Positions 1-8,181 of a stretch of 64,000 bases of DNA are shown here, one piece after another (the first letter of the stretch is position 1; each line of letters opens with the position of its first letter). The position numbers and the translations under genes are program-made. A model generated the notes under the pieces. The model worked only from the letters and a program-made list of their open reading frames with translations, was not told where the DNA came from and did no database searches. The DNA is from Avichristensenella sp031549905. Its GTDB lineage: Bacteria; Bacillota; Clostridia; Christensenellales; Aristaeellaceae. The stretch covers positions 23,162-87,161 of the forward strand of contig JAVBPC010000011.1 of NCBI GenBank assembly GCA_031549905.1, in the 5' to 3' direction.

Positions 1-346
1 TGGCACGCGCAACGGCCTCCGCCACCCGCGCCCCGGCGCCTGAGTTGCTGACAGCGATCACCAAGGGATTCCCTGGCGCAAAGCCCAGCTGGCTGCTGTC
101 ATAATGCCGGGATAGCTCTATCGCGCTGACCACTGTTGTGGGTACCCCAGCGAGGACCTCAAACGCGTATTTGGTGGCAAGCCCCGCCGCGTAGGAGTCG
201 CCGCAGCCGGTCAGCACAATCCGCTGCACGGAAAAAATCTCCGGCGTGGAAAGTACCGACCGGGTCTTTTGCTCCAAATCTTCATATTGCGCGCGAAGAA
301 GCGAGGGCAGGCTGAGCGCTTGTCTTCGAAGAACATTGTCTGTCAT
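1..346 (-). CDS. SIS-domain sugar isomerase/deglycase-like protein, partial
   Basis: The gene runs off the left edge; about 115 N-terminal codons are present. The reverse strand starts MTDNVLRRQ and contains IVLTGCGDSYAAGLATKYAF followed by LVIAVSNSGAGARVAEA. These are the two phosphosugar-binding signatures of a SIS domain (glycine-rich TGCGDSYAAG loop, then SNSG). Family members isomerise phosphosugars or deglycate sugar amines. It diverges from the nucleoside hydrolase operon and shares its promoter/operator region, so regulation by the GntR protein at 2613-3368 is likely. The exact substrate cannot be told because the C-terminus is missing. Confidence 0.75.
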   Translation of the reverse strand, partial: MTDNVLRRQALSLPSLLRAQYEDLEQKTRSVLSTPEIFSVQRIVLTGCGDSYAAGLATKYAFEVLAGVPTTVVSAIELSRHYDSSQLGFAPGNPLVIAVSNSGAGARVAEAVARA

Positions 347-412
347 TGCGGATTCTCCGTTCCTTGTCTATCGTTGTGCGGCATCACCTTGTGTTGCCTT
401 CCGAAAAGAATG

Positions 413-440
413 TTGACATTCGATCTCTAACTTGTATAAT
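413..440 (+). promoter_or_regulatory. sigma-A type promoter of the nucleoside hydrolase operon
   Basis: TTGACA at 413-418 and TATAAT at 435-440, 16 bp apart, lie upstream of the AAGGGGTGG ribosome site (463-471) and the ATG at 477. The -10 sits inside the palindrome at 431-452. Confidence 0.75.
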
Positions 441-452
441 AGTATGTACAAG
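431..452. promoter_or_regulatory. palindromic operator candidate for the GntR/UTRA regulator
   Basis: CTTGTA (431-436) and TACAAG (447-452) form a perfect 6-bp inverted repeat with a 10-bp spacer. It covers the -10 boxes of both divergent promoters. The HutC-type GntR regulator at 2613-3368 is the obvious candidate binder, by inference. Confidence 0.5.
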
Positions 453-464
453 CATATAAGTCAA
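436..464 (-). promoter_or_regulatory. divergent promoter for the SIS-domain gene
   Basis: On the reverse strand TTGACT (459-464) and TATTAT (436-441) are separated by 17 bp, pointing to the SIS gene. This -10 overlaps the -10 of the opposite promoter, so one bound repressor could block both. Confidence 0.6.
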
Positions 465-476
465 GGGGTGGAATCA

Positions 477-1430
477 ATGGCTCGGCGCAAAATCATTTTG
501 GATTGTGATCCCGGAATGGATGATTCTATGGCCATCGTCATGGCGGTGAAATCGCCGGCGCTTGATGTGCTGGCCATCACCGCCGTTTCGGGAAACTACC
601 CGGTAGAAACCACATGCCTGAACGCGCGCAAAATGCTAAAGCTGCTGGACCGGACGGATATACCGGTTGCGCGGGGCATGGCGCAGCCGCTGGTACGCAG
701 CGCGCCCAGCGATCCGTTCACCCACGGTGCGGACGGCCAGGCGGAAGCGAACCTGCCAATGCCATCGCAGGATGCGCACCCCTTGCACGCATCCGATCTG
801 ATCATCGACACGGTTCGGAAGTATCCGGGAGAAGTTTCGCTGATCATGACCGGCCCGATGAGCAACCTTGCCCTTGCGCTGCGCAAGGCGCCCGATATCG
901 CCCCATTGATTTCGCAGATCATTGCCATTTCCGGCGCCTTTGGCCTGAATGACGCCGCATTCACCAACGCCACCGGCGACACGCCGCAAAGCGAGTGGAA
1001 CGTTTATGTCGATCCGGAGGCCGCGGATATCGTTTACCGTTCCGGCATCCCTCTGGTCGCGCTTGGGCTCGATGTGGCAACACATTTTGATGTGGATTTC
1101 TCGGCTCAGGATATTGCCCTGTTTTCAGCCAGCCAGCGCCCGGAAGCGGCCTTTTTGGCAAACGCGATTCGCTTTGTGCATGCCCGTGGGTTTGACGCGT
1201 ACTGCACCGTGATCGACTGCATGGCCGTCGGGTATGCGATTGATTCTTCGCTGGTGGAAACGATGCCCGCGCACGTTGGCATCGAAACCAAGGATGGCCT
1301 GACGCTTGGCATGACGGTGATTGACCGCCGCCACCACCACGTTTGGACGCACCTGCCCGCCATTTCGGTTGGCAAGCGCTGCGATCACGGCCGTTTCCTG
1401 GCGTTGCTCAAATCGCTTGTGCTAGCGTAG
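477..1430 (+). CDS. inosine-uridine preferring nucleoside hydrolase family protein
   Basis: This 317-residue protein should hydrolyse the N-glycosidic bond of ribonucleosides. The N-terminal IILDCDPGMDDSMA is the calcium- and ribose-binding DxDxxxDD signature. TGPMSNLALAL and EWNVYVDPEAADIV match further family blocks. Near the C-terminus TVIDCMAVGYAID aligns with the usual VHDALAVAYLI block: the calcium-binding Asp is kept, but the position of the group I active-site His reads Ile, so specificity may be unusual. I chose the ATG at 477 (MARRKII) because AAGGGGTGG lies 5 bp upstream; an in-frame start at 432 would overlap the promoter. It is the first gene of an operon with a deoxyribosyltransferase-like gene and a GntR regulator. 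Confidence 0.85.
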   Translation: MARRKIILDCDPGMDDSMAIVMAVKSPALDVLAITAVSGNYPVETTCLNARKMLKLLDRTDIPVARGMAQPLVRSAPSDPFTHGADGQAEANLPMPSQDAHPLHASDLIIDTVRKYPGEVSLIMTGPMSNLALALRKAPDIAPLISQIIAISGAFGLNDAAFTNATGDTPQSEWNVYVDPEAADIVYRSGIPLVALGLDVATHFDVDFSAQDIALFSASQRPEAAFLANAIRFVHARGFDAYCTVIDCMAVGYAIDSSLVETMPAHVGIETKDGLTLGMTVIDRRHHHVWTHLPAISVGKRCDHGRFLALLKSLVLA

Positions 1431-1468
1431 CGCGACACCGCAACAGCATATAAAAGGAGAGTACCCCC

Positions 1469-2578
1469 ATGTACAATACGGCGCTGTTTGAAAAAGAAAG
1501 CCTTTACATCGCGGGCCCCGAGTGCTTTTACCCCAACGGATACGCGCTCTGGAACGCCATGCGCAAAAAGGCCGAATACTACGGCTTCCGCGTTACGATG
1601 CCCAATGACAACAAGCTTGACCTGGATCACGAGGATCTGCGGCTAAACGCCGATACCATTTTCGCAGGCTGCAAGCGCGCGATGGCCGAAACGACGGTCC
1701 TCATCGCGGATCTCTCCCTTTTTAGAAGCACGGAAGCGGATGGCGGCACGCTTTTTGAGATGGGCATGGCCTACGCGAAAGGGTGCCCCGTATACGGGTT
1801 CACACGCGATAAGCGTTCCATGGCCTGCCGCAATCCATACGCGCGCCTGCAACATGGGCGCATTTACGCGCAGGATGGGCAGCTGATGCCGTACGCGGAT
1901 CTGCCCTTTTCCCCGGCGGTGTGCGCCGTTGCCAAAATCATCGAGGGGGATTTTGACGCCTGCCTTCAAGCGGTTATGACAGACCTTATTGAGGCGGAAA
2001 AAGCGCGTGCCCGCGGCGCGCTCCCCACACCCGCATCCACCGATGTGCCGCACCCGGGCAAGCGGCCGGTGCTGTATCTGTCCGGCCCGGAACGCTATGC
2101 CGAGGATGCGTATGCGCAGTATCGGCAGAATGCGGTTCTTTGCGAAGCGTTTGGCTTTGAAACGCTGACGCCGGCAGAAGCGCTTGCGGGCGATGGCGCT
2201 GACCCGTATTTCCGCGCTGTGCGCACCTTTGCGCAGTGGGAAACGCAAATCCGCGCCTGTGATGCGGTCATCGCTGATCTCAATGATTTTCACGGCCTGG
2301 AACCTTTGAACGATACGGCAATCGAATGCGGCATGGCGTATCAGCTTGGAAAGCGCCTGATCGGGTACATGGGCGACACCCGGCGCATGCGTGACAGGAT
2401 TCCCAATATCGATCACGGGGGGTACGCGCTGGATCAGTGCGGATGCATTGTGGAGAACTTCAACTATCCGATCAACCTGATGTTTGCATCTTCCATGCCC
2501 ATCGTGCAGGGTGGGCTTACCGAGGCGCTTGAGGCGTTATCCTTTGACAACGGCGGGCAAGTCGGCTACAATGAATAA
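1469..2578 (+). CDS. two-domain nucleoside 2-deoxyribosyltransferase-like protein
   Basis: The 369-residue protein holds two copies of the nucleoside 2-deoxyribosyltransferase fold. Copy one (about 1-165) has LYIAGPECFYPNGYALW, VLIADLSLFR and GTLFEMGMAYAKG. Copy two (about 190-360) has VLYLSGPERYAEDAYAQY, AVIADLNDFHG and DTAIECGMAYQLGK. In single-domain members the SGP loop, the IADL Asp and the E-x-G-x-A-Y Glu build the nucleoside site, and all three recur in both halves. Family enzymes swap or remove bases from deoxynucleosides. AAAGGAGAG lies just upstream. It sits 38 bp behind the nucleoside hydrolase, suggesting joint nucleoside salvage. Whether both halves are catalytic is unknown. Confidence 0.75.
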   Translation: MYNTALFEKESLYIAGPECFYPNGYALWNAMRKKAEYYGFRVTMPNDNKLDLDHEDLRLNADTIFAGCKRAMAETTVLIADLSLFRSTEADGGTLFEMGMAYAKGCPVYGFTRDKRSMACRNPYARLQHGRIYAQDGQLMPYADLPFSPAVCAVAKIIEGDFDACLQAVMTDLIEAEKARARGALPTPASTDVPHPGKRPVLYLSGPERYAEDAYAQYRQNAVLCEAFGFETLTPAEALAGDGADPYFRAVRTFAQWETQIRACDAVIADLNDFHGLEPLNDTAIECGMAYQLGKRLIGYMGDTRRMRDRIPNIDHGGYALDQCGCIVENFNYPINLMFASSMPIVQGGLTEALEALSFDNGGQVGYNE

Positions 2579-2612
2579 ATCCCAGATTCTATCGTATCGA
2601 AGGGGCTGCAGC

Positions 2613-3368
2613 ATGGATCATCCAACCACCCCGTTTGTGGATAAAAAATCGCCAATCCCCGCATACCACCAGATCGCCCAGGATATGATCGACCGGATTA
2701 TGCAGGGGGAATGGGATATTGGGGAAAAGATGCCCCCTGAGGCCGCCCTCGCAGCGGAATACAACGTAAGCCGCGTCACGCTCCGTCAATCCATGGCGCA
2801 CCTGGAGGCGCGGGGAATTATCCAGCGGTACCAGGGAAAAGGGGCGTACGTTTCCTCTTCCCCCAAGCCCTTTGTGGAGGATCTCAACTTTCCATCACTG
2901 GATGCGCACAAAACGACCCGAAATGACACACGCCTGATTGCCCTGACGCAGCTTGAAGGGCCTGCACGATATGCAAGCCGCTGCCTTGGCGTTTCTCAAG
3001 AGGTGCCTCTTGTTTTTCTTCAGCGCCTTTTTCTGCGCAAAGGCACCATTTTAGGTTTGAACAATGTTTGGTTTCCCGCCGCGCTTGTGCCGGATTTGGT
3101 TGAAAAAGGGTTGCTGGAAGACAGCATCTCCAAAACGCTGCGCGTTCGTTATCAGCATGCCATTCAGCGGATTGAAAACACGGTGGAGGCGGCGCACCTC
3201 TCTGTTCGGGATGCCCAGCTTCTGAACGCCTCGCCGGATGTGCCTGTACTAAAGATACTGTCCGTCCATTACCTGGCAAGCGGACAGGCCGTGGAATTTT
3301 CCAGCACGACATGGCTCGGTGATCTTTCCCGCTTTCAGTTTATTGTTGAAGCGGATAGGGACAAGTAG
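2613..3368 (+). CDS. GntR family (HutC/UTRA) transcriptional regulator
   Basis: This 251-residue protein has an N-terminal winged helix-turn-helix (about residues 14-80: IPAYHQIAQDMIDRI, GEKMPPEAALAAEYNVSRVT, GIIQRYQGKGAYV) and a C-terminal UTRA ligand-binding domain (about 95-245). The start at 2613 (MDHPTTPF) follows AAGGGG; an upstream ATG at 2571 would overlap the previous gene. As the last gene of the operon it likely responds to a sugar-phosphate or nucleoside ligand. It probably represses both its own operon and the divergent SIS gene through the palindrome at 431-452 (inference). Confidence 0.85.
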   Translation: MDHPTTPFVDKKSPIPAYHQIAQDMIDRIMQGEWDIGEKMPPEAALAAEYNVSRVTLRQSMAHLEARGIIQRYQGKGAYVSSSPKPFVEDLNFPSLDAHKTTRNDTRLIALTQLEGPARYASRCLGVSQEVPLVFLQRLFLRKGTILGLNNVWFPAALVPDLVEKGLLEDSISKTLRVRYQHAIQRIENTVEAAHLSVRDAQLLNASPDVPVLKILSVHYLASGQAVEFSSTTWLGDLSRFQFIVEADRDK

Positions 3369-3425
3369 GCGCCAGTGAGAGACATCTATGTTTCTTGCGG
3401 GGATTGCACCTTAAAAAAACACCTG

Positions 3426-3941
3426 TTACCTGTGTAAATCCGCTGCATCCCGTGCTGCCGCGCACTCTCCCCGCACGCTGCAAAGCATTTCCAGCCCATG
3501 CCAAAGCGCAGGCAGCACCGCCTCCAGATTTTCTTTCGCCGCCTTGGGGCTGCCCGGAAGGTTGATGATCAGCGTGCCCCCGCGAATGCCCGCCGCCATG
3601 CGGGAGAGCATCGCCCGGTTCGTCACCTTGAGGCTTGCATAGCGCATCGCCTCCGGGATGCCCGGCACAAGCCTGTCGCACACCGCCACCGTCGCCTCCG
3701 GCGTCACATCCCTGGGCGCGAAGCCTGTGCCGCCTGTGGTGATGACCAGCGGGATATTTTGTTCGTCGGAAAGCGCGATCAGCACTTTTCCGATTTCGGC
3801 GCGTTCATCCGGCACAATGCCCGTATAGACCACCTGATACCCTGCATCCCGAAGCATCCCAGCTACCAGCGGCCCTGCGGTATCCTCCCGTTCACCTGAA
3901 AAACCCTTGTCACTTACCGTAAGCACAGCGGCCTGAAACAT
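3426..3941 (-). CDS. mogA: molybdopterin adenylyltransferase (MogA/MoaB family)
   Basis: The 171-residue protein activates molybdopterin by adenylation, before MoeA inserts molybdate. Visible signatures are AAVLTVSDKGFSGEREDTAG at the N-terminus, LVITTGGTGFAPRDVTPEAT in the middle and GTLIINLPGSPKAAKENLEA near the C-terminus, all standard MogA/MoaB blocks. The start at 3941 (MFQAAVL) has GGGAGGG just upstream; a longer reading frame would run into modC. It is the last gene of the minus-strand molybdenum cluster, 20 bp behind modC. Confidence 0.9.
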   Translation of the reverse strand: MFQAAVLTVSDKGFSGEREDTAGPLVAGMLRDAGYQVVYTGIVPDERAEIGKVLIALSDEQNIPLVITTGGTGFAPRDVTPEATVAVCDRLVPGIPEAMRYASLKVTNRAMLSRMAAGIRGGTLIINLPGSPKAAKENLEAVLPALWHGLEMLCSVRGECAAARDAADLHR

Positions 3942-3961
3942 AGCTTTTTCCCTCCCTGCAA

Positions 3962-4993
3962 TCATTTGAGCAGCAGCACGTTTTCCGGCGCGATGTGCAC
4001 CGTCAGCGTGTCCTTCGCGCCAAGCGCGCGCCACTTTGCCTTATCCATCTCCACACGAAGCAGCGAAGCGCCTTTTCTGGGACGCAGCATCGCAATCGTG
4101 GAAAAAACATCGTCAATAACCTTCACAACATCGCATTCGATAGCGTTTGGGCCGTCCCCCGGCATCACATGATGCGCGCGGATGCCCACATAGCAAACAT
4201 CCTCCGGGACTGCTGCGGCGCATGCAAGCGTTGTGCCCCAGTCCACCGCCTCTACCAAGTTTCCACTCACTTTGCGCGCAGAAGCGTAATTTTTCAGACC
4301 CGAAAGCAGCGCGGACGCCAGCGTACCCGGGCTTTCAAACAGCGCCTTTACGGGCACAGCAGCCTCGCTCTTTCCCTCGTCGATCACGCAGACCGTGTTG
4401 CATAGGCGGTACACCTCATCCCGGCTGTGGGAAACAAACAGTGTGGTCTTGTCATACCGCGCAAGGGTTTCGGACAGCTCCATTTCCACTTGCCAGCGCA
4501 GATAGCTGTCCAGCGCGGAGAACGGCTCATCCAGCATCAGGATCTCCGGCTCGCTGGCAAGAATCCGCGCCAGCGCAACGCGCTGCTGCTGCCCGCCGGA
4601 AAGCTGGCCGGGATACTTCTTTTCCGTCCCTTCCAGGTAAAATGCCTTGAGGTATTGCGCAAGTTTCTTTGGTTTATCGCCCCGTGACTGAACGCCGGTC
4701 ACAATGTTTTGCGCCACTGTCATGTGAGGAAACAGCGCGTAGTTTTGAAACAGATACCCGACCCTGCGCTTTTGGGGCAGCAGATTGATGCGCGCTTTCG
4801 CGTCAAAAAGCACCCGGCCGTCCAGCACGATCCTGCCGGTATCCGGCGTCTCAATCCCGGCGATGCACTTGAGGGTCATGCTCTTGCCGCAGCCGGAAGC
4901 CCCGAGCAGCGCCAGAATCTCTTTTCCACCTTCAAACTGCACATCGAGCTGAAACGCGCCCAGCTTTTTTTGAATATCAACGATTAGCGGCAT
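3962..4993 (-). CDS. modC: molybdate ABC transporter ATP-binding protein
   Basis: The 343-residue ATPase energises molybdate import. It has Walker A GASGCGKS (about residues 31-38), Q-loop region GYLFQNYALFPHMTV, ABC signature LSGGQQQRVALARIL, Walker B ILMLDEPFSALD and the switch His in LFVSHSRDE. The C-terminal 100 residues resemble the Mop/TOBE oxyanion-binding domain typical of ModC. It overlaps the 3' end of modB by 17 bp, indicating translational coupling. Confidence 0.9.
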   Translation of the reverse strand: MPLIVDIQKKLGAFQLDVQFEGGKEILALLGASGCGKSMTLKCIAGIETPDTGRIVLDGRVLFDAKARINLLPQKRRVGYLFQNYALFPHMTVAQNIVTGVQSRGDKPKKLAQYLKAFYLEGTEKKYPGQLSGGQQQRVALARILASEPEILMLDEPFSALDSYLRWQVEMELSETLARYDKTTLFVSHSRDEVYRLCNTVCVIDEGKSEAAVPVKALFESPGTLASALLSGLKNYASARKVSGNLVEAVDWGTTLACAAAVPEDVCYVGIRAHHVMPGDGPNAIECDVVKVIDDVFSTIAMLRPRKGASLLRVEMDKAKWRALGAKDTLTVHIAPENVLLLK

Positions 4994-5678
4994 GGCGCGC
5001 TTCTCCTTTCCGTCCCCGTCCCCACCGCAGAAAGGCAGGGCTGGAAAACAGGTTGGTCAACAGCAGCGTTGCAAAGGAGATGATCAGGATCACCACCACC
5101 CATTGATACGCCTTTTCGCGGTTGTTGCCGGCAACGGCGGAGTAGATCGCCAGCGCCATCGTCTGCGTCTTGCCCGGAATGTTGCCCGCCAGCATCGTTG
5201 TCGCGCCAAACTCGCCCAGCGCCCTGGCAAAGGAAAGCACAGCGCCCGCAGCGATGCCGGGCCAGCAGTTCGGCAGCACAATCCGCCAGAAGATCGTCGC
5301 TTCGCGCATGCCGAGCGTGCGCCCGGCATAGATCAGGTTTGAATCGATCTGCTCAAACGCGCCGCGCGCCGTTCGGTACATCAGCGGAAAGGAAACCACC
5401 GCCGCCGCGATAACCGCTCCGTACCACGTGAATACGACCGATAGATTGACCTTCGCCAGGAATTGGCCCAGCAGCCCATTTTTCCCGAATAGCAGCAGCA
5501 GAAAGAAACCCACCACCGTAGGCGGCAGCACCATCGGCAGGGTCAAAATGCCGTCGATAACGCCCTTCAGGTGGCGCAGCTTCATGACTTTCCAGGCAGC
5601 AAAAATGCCGATAAAAAAGGTAAACGCAGTGGCGGCGAGCGCCACCTTCATCGAAATGATGAGCGGTGAATAGTCCAT
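4977..5678 (-). CDS. modB: molybdate ABC transporter permease
   Basis: The 233-residue inner-membrane protein shows five or six hydrophobic segments, for example ALAATAFTFFIGIFAAW and VVLPPT-flanked VVGFFLLLLFG. It carries the cytoplasmic EAA loop around residues 118-145 (AGRTLGMREATIFWRIVLPN), which docks on ModC. The RWGRGRKGEARHAANR tail is basic. The neighbours modA and modC confirm the assignment. Confidence 0.9.
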   Translation of the reverse strand: MDYSPLIISMKVALAATAFTFFIGIFAAWKVMKLRHLKGVIDGILTLPMVLPPTVVGFFLLLLFGKNGLLGQFLAKVNLSVVFTWYGAVIAAAVVSFPLMYRTARGAFEQIDSNLIYAGRTLGMREATIFWRIVLPNCWPGIAAGAVLSFARALGEFGATTMLAGNIPGKTQTMALAIYSAVAGNNREKAYQWVVVILIISFATLLLTNLFSSPAFLRWGRGRKGEARHAANR

Positions 5679-5748
5679 ATAGCGATAGCGCTCCTTAGGA
5701 AATCCGGCAAGAAGGGGCCACCCGTTCAGGCGGGCAGCCCCAAAATCA

Positions 5749-6525
5749 TTACTTCACCATCACAAACCCGGCGGCCTCAAACGCTGCCACGGATTCTTCC
5801 GATGTGAGGTAATCAAGGAACGCCTGCGCTTCTTCCTGCTGCTGGCTGGCCTTAACAACCGCTGCCGGATAGATGACCGGCGTGCACGATCCTTCGGGCG
5901 CTTCGCAGATCACCTTCACGCCTTCGGTGGAAGCGGCGTCCGTCGCGTAGACGATTCCGCAGTCCACATCGCCGGATTCCACCCACGCCAGCACAGCGCG
6001 AACGTTTTCACCCAGGTTTGCTTTCGCCTTTACCGCATCCCACAGGCCCAGGTTTTCATAGATTATCTGCGTATACTGGCCCACCGGCACCGATTCGCCG
6101 CCGATGGCAACCATCTTGACCAGATCTTCCGCAACATCCTCGAATTTTTCAAGCGCAATGTCGCTCGCTGCCGGAACGATCAGCACGACCTTGTTTTCCA
6201 GCAGGTCTACGCGCGATTCGGCCACGATCAGTTCTTTTTCTTCCAGCGCGTTCATCTGCTTTTGCGCCGCGGAAACAAACACATCGGACGGCGCGCCTTC
6301 TTCAATCTGGGTTTGTAGGGTTCCGGAAGAATCAAAGGTAAAATAGACGGTAACATGCGGGTTGGCCGTCATGTAGGCGTTGCCGATCTCGGTCATAACA
6401 TCCGTCAGGCTCGCGGCGGCGGAAATGTACAGTTCAACGGGCTTCTTTTCCGTTTCGGCAACCGCGGAAGTCAGCATGCCGGCAAAAAGCACCAGGCAAA
6501 GCAATGCGATAAGTCCCTTTTTCAT
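5749..6525 (-). CDS. modA: molybdate-binding periplasmic/lipoprotein-like substrate-binding protein
   Basis: The 258-residue precursor starts with a Sec signal (MKKGLIALLCLVLFAGML, TSAVA cleavage region). No lipobox Cys is evident. The mature part has the ModA signature ELYISAAASLTDVMTEIG, then FTFDSSGTLQTQIEEGAPSD, where the SAAASL and SSG serines bind the oxyanion, and VESGDVDCGIVYATDA. It captures molybdate or tungstate for ModBC. The ribosome site AAAAGGAGAAG (about 6531-6541) lies within a structured leader that resembles a Moco riboswitch. Confidence 0.9.
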   Translation of the reverse strand: MKKGLIALLCLVLFAGMLTSAVAETEKKPVELYISAAASLTDVMTEIGNAYMTANPHVTVYFTFDSSGTLQTQIEEGAPSDVFVSAAQKQMNALEEKELIVAESRVDLLENKVVLIVPAASDIALEKFEDVAEDLVKMVAIGGESVPVGQYTQIIYENLGLWDAVKAKANLGENVRAVLAWVESGDVDCGIVYATDAASTEGVKVICEAPEGSCTPVIYPAAVVKASQQQEEAQAFLDYLTSEESVAAFEAAGFVMVK

Positions 6526-6527
6526 TT

Positions 6528-6670
6528 TTCTTTCTTCTCCTTTTCAATCATGGAAGGCGCCTTCGTTTCCAAATGGCACCCGCGCCCGCATACGCACGCG
6601 GGCTGGCCTTGGGGCCGTAGGGTGTTTCCCCGTAGGCATCCAGGGCTCGGATCAGGGCTGGCCGTCAGGG
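6528..6670 (-). ncRNA. Moco-type riboswitch candidate in the modA leader
   Basis: Read on the minus strand, the 184-nt gap before modA repeats the layout of the element before moeA. It has ATCCGAGCCC, then CCCCAAGGCC, a long GC hairpin (CCCGCG...CGCGGG), TTTGGAAACGAAGG and GCGCCTTCCATGATTGAAAA. The last hairpin pairs CTTCC with GGAG of the modA ribosome site, so ligand binding could control translation. There is no U-run terminator. An open frame through it looks incidental. The assignment rests on motif order and context, not on a covariance model. Confidence 0.6.
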
Positions 6671-6709
6671 TCGGCACCACCTCCTTGGCGTTTGTGCGTT
6701 GGTGTTGGC

Positions 6710-7732
6710 TTAGGTTCTGCCAAAATAGCAAATGGGGTAGGTGCAGGTTTCACACGCCATGCAAAACCCACCCTCTCCAAAGGCAGCAATATCCTGCGGC
6801 TGTATCGCAAGGCCCGCGAAAATGCGGGGCAAGAAAACATCCAGGCTTGTGACCGGGCTATGAAGCGACGCGCCGGGCACGCCGACAAGCGCAGTTTTTT
6901 CAAGGTAGGCAACCGTCAGCATGTTGCCCGGCTGCATCGGCACGCCCTGGGTGATGAGCCGCGCGCCCGTCCGCCGGATCGCAGTCGGCGTCAAATCGTC
7001 CGGGTCCACGGACATACCACCGGTGAGCAAGATCAGTTCGGCCCCCTCGGCAAGGAAGCCGTCAATCGCGGCCGAGATCCTGGAAAGATCATCCGGGCAC
7101 TTGACCACGCCAAGGATTTCCGCGCCGTAGGCCGGAAGCTTTTTGCGCATGACCGGCTCAAACCTATCCTGAATCCTGCCGTAATACACCTCGCTGCCGG
7201 TAATGATGACACCTGTTTTCAGCGGCAAAAATGGCCGGACGGAAAGAACAGGGCCGCTTTCCTTGGCAATCCGCACGGCAGTCTCAACGTTTTCCCGCTT
7301 GGTAACCAGCGGCACGATGCGCGCACCCGCCAGCTTGTCCCCTGCCCGGACCGCCGGAGAGCGGGGGCGGGTGGCGACGGTGTAATCCTCCCCGCTGGTG
7401 ATCGCACGCAGCGCCTGCCGGTTCACGAGGAACAACCCGTCCCGCGCGGCAGTAAACTGGAATTTGCCTTCTGACGGGCCAGTATAGCGAATGGAAGCGT
7501 CGCACAGCGACTCGGCCAGCGCGCGCGCCGCGTCGTCTTCGTGCACCTCATCCGCCGCCGGGTCCCAAACAAACACCTGGTATTTGCCCATGTTCAGAAG
7601 CTCAGGAATGTCCGTTTCGGCAATCACATGGCCGCGCTTAAACTTGACGCCCTTGAAGCCGCCTTCCAGGATGGCGGTCAAGTCATGGCACAGCGTCTGG
7701 CCGATGGCTTCCTCAACCGGAATCTTTCGCAT
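6710..7732 (-). CDS. MoeA-like molybdopterin-binding protein with C-terminal cysteine motif
   Basis: The 340-residue protein contains a MoCF-biosynthesis (molybdopterin-binding) domain at about 175-315: GVIITGSEVYYGRIQD, LILLTGGMSVDPDDLTPTAI and ALVGVPGAS. The N-terminal part (MRKIPVEEAIGQTL, FKRGHVI) resembles a shortened MoeA. The C-terminus carries a CMACETCTYPICYFG cysteine cluster. Such paralogues occur in Clostridia near molybdenum hydroxylase genes and are thought to help in cofactor handling; the precise role is not established. It lies 4 bp after the MOSC gene. Confidence 0.75.
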   Translation of the reverse strand: MRKIPVEEAIGQTLCHDLTAILEGGFKGVKFKRGHVIAETDIPELLNMGKYQVFVWDPAADEVHEDDAARALAESLCDASIRYTGPSEGKFQFTAARDGLFLVNRQALRAITSGEDYTVATRPRSPAVRAGDKLAGARIVPLVTKRENVETAVRIAKESGPVLSVRPFLPLKTGVIITGSEVYYGRIQDRFEPVMRKKLPAYGAEILGVVKCPDDLSRISAAIDGFLAEGAELILLTGGMSVDPDDLTPTAIRRTGARLITQGVPMQPGNMLTVAYLEKTALVGVPGASLHSPVTSLDVFLPRIFAGLAIQPQDIAAFGEGGFCMACETCTYPICYFGRT

Positions 7733-7736
7733 GGCC

Positions 7737-8177
7737 TTACGCCTCCTCTATGGTGACCGCGTCCCCTGCTTTGATCGTGCCTTCTTCCAGCACGATGACA
7801 AAGATGCCCTCGCGCGGCATCACGCAGTCGCCGGTGATGGAGCGGATTTCACAGCCCAGGTGGCATTCCTTGCCGATCTGCGTAACTTCCAGCAGCGTTT
7901 CGCCCACGCGCAGCCGTGTGCCGATGGGCAGCGTATACAGTTCCAGCCCCCGCGTGGTGATGTTTTCGGCAAACACGCCCGGATTCAATGGAACTTCGGG
8001 CAGGCGCACGCGCATCTTGTCGATGCTTTCATCCGCCAATAGACTGATCTGGCGGTGCCAGTTGTCGGCGTGGGCGTCCCCGATGATCCCATGCTCCTTC
8101 TTGACCTGAACCTGTGCGACGGGCGTTTTCACCGTGCCCTTTTTCTCGCTGATGTTGACGGAAATGACCTCTGCCAT
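7737..8177 (-). CDS. MOSC domain-containing protein
   Basis: The 146-residue single-domain protein begins MAEVISVNISEKKGTVK and contains the MOSC core with IIGDAHADNWHRQISLLADES, GVFAENITTRGLEL and the conserved Cys region VTQIGKECHLGCEI. MOSC domains are linked to sulphur handling or Moco trafficking. The start at 8177 has AGGAGGAATA just upstream and lies 4 bp beyond the moaC stop; a longer frame to 8252 would sit inside moaC. Its place between moaC and the moeA-like gene supports a role in cofactor maturation. Confidence 0.85.
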   Translation of the reverse strand: MAEVISVNISEKKGTVKTPVAQVQVKKEHGIIGDAHADNWHRQISLLADESIDKMRVRLPEVPLNPGVFAENITTRGLELYTLPIGTRLRVGETLLEVTQIGKECHLGCEIRSITGDCVMPREGIFVIVLEEGTIKAGDAVTIEEA

Positions 8178-8181
8178 GTAA

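Noticed and set aside
6522..6731. A 69-codon minus-strand frame covering the modA leader
   Set aside because: It lies exactly over the structured Moco-like element, and its translation (Pro/Cys-rich, then EKEKKEK from the ribosome site) follows from the RNA stems. No proper ribosome site was seen.
6380..7474. A 364-codon plus-strand frame across modA and the moeA-like gene
   Set aside because: It is antisense to two well-supported genes; GC-rich coding DNA often gives long open antisense frames. Its product is Arg/His/Gly-rich without motifs.
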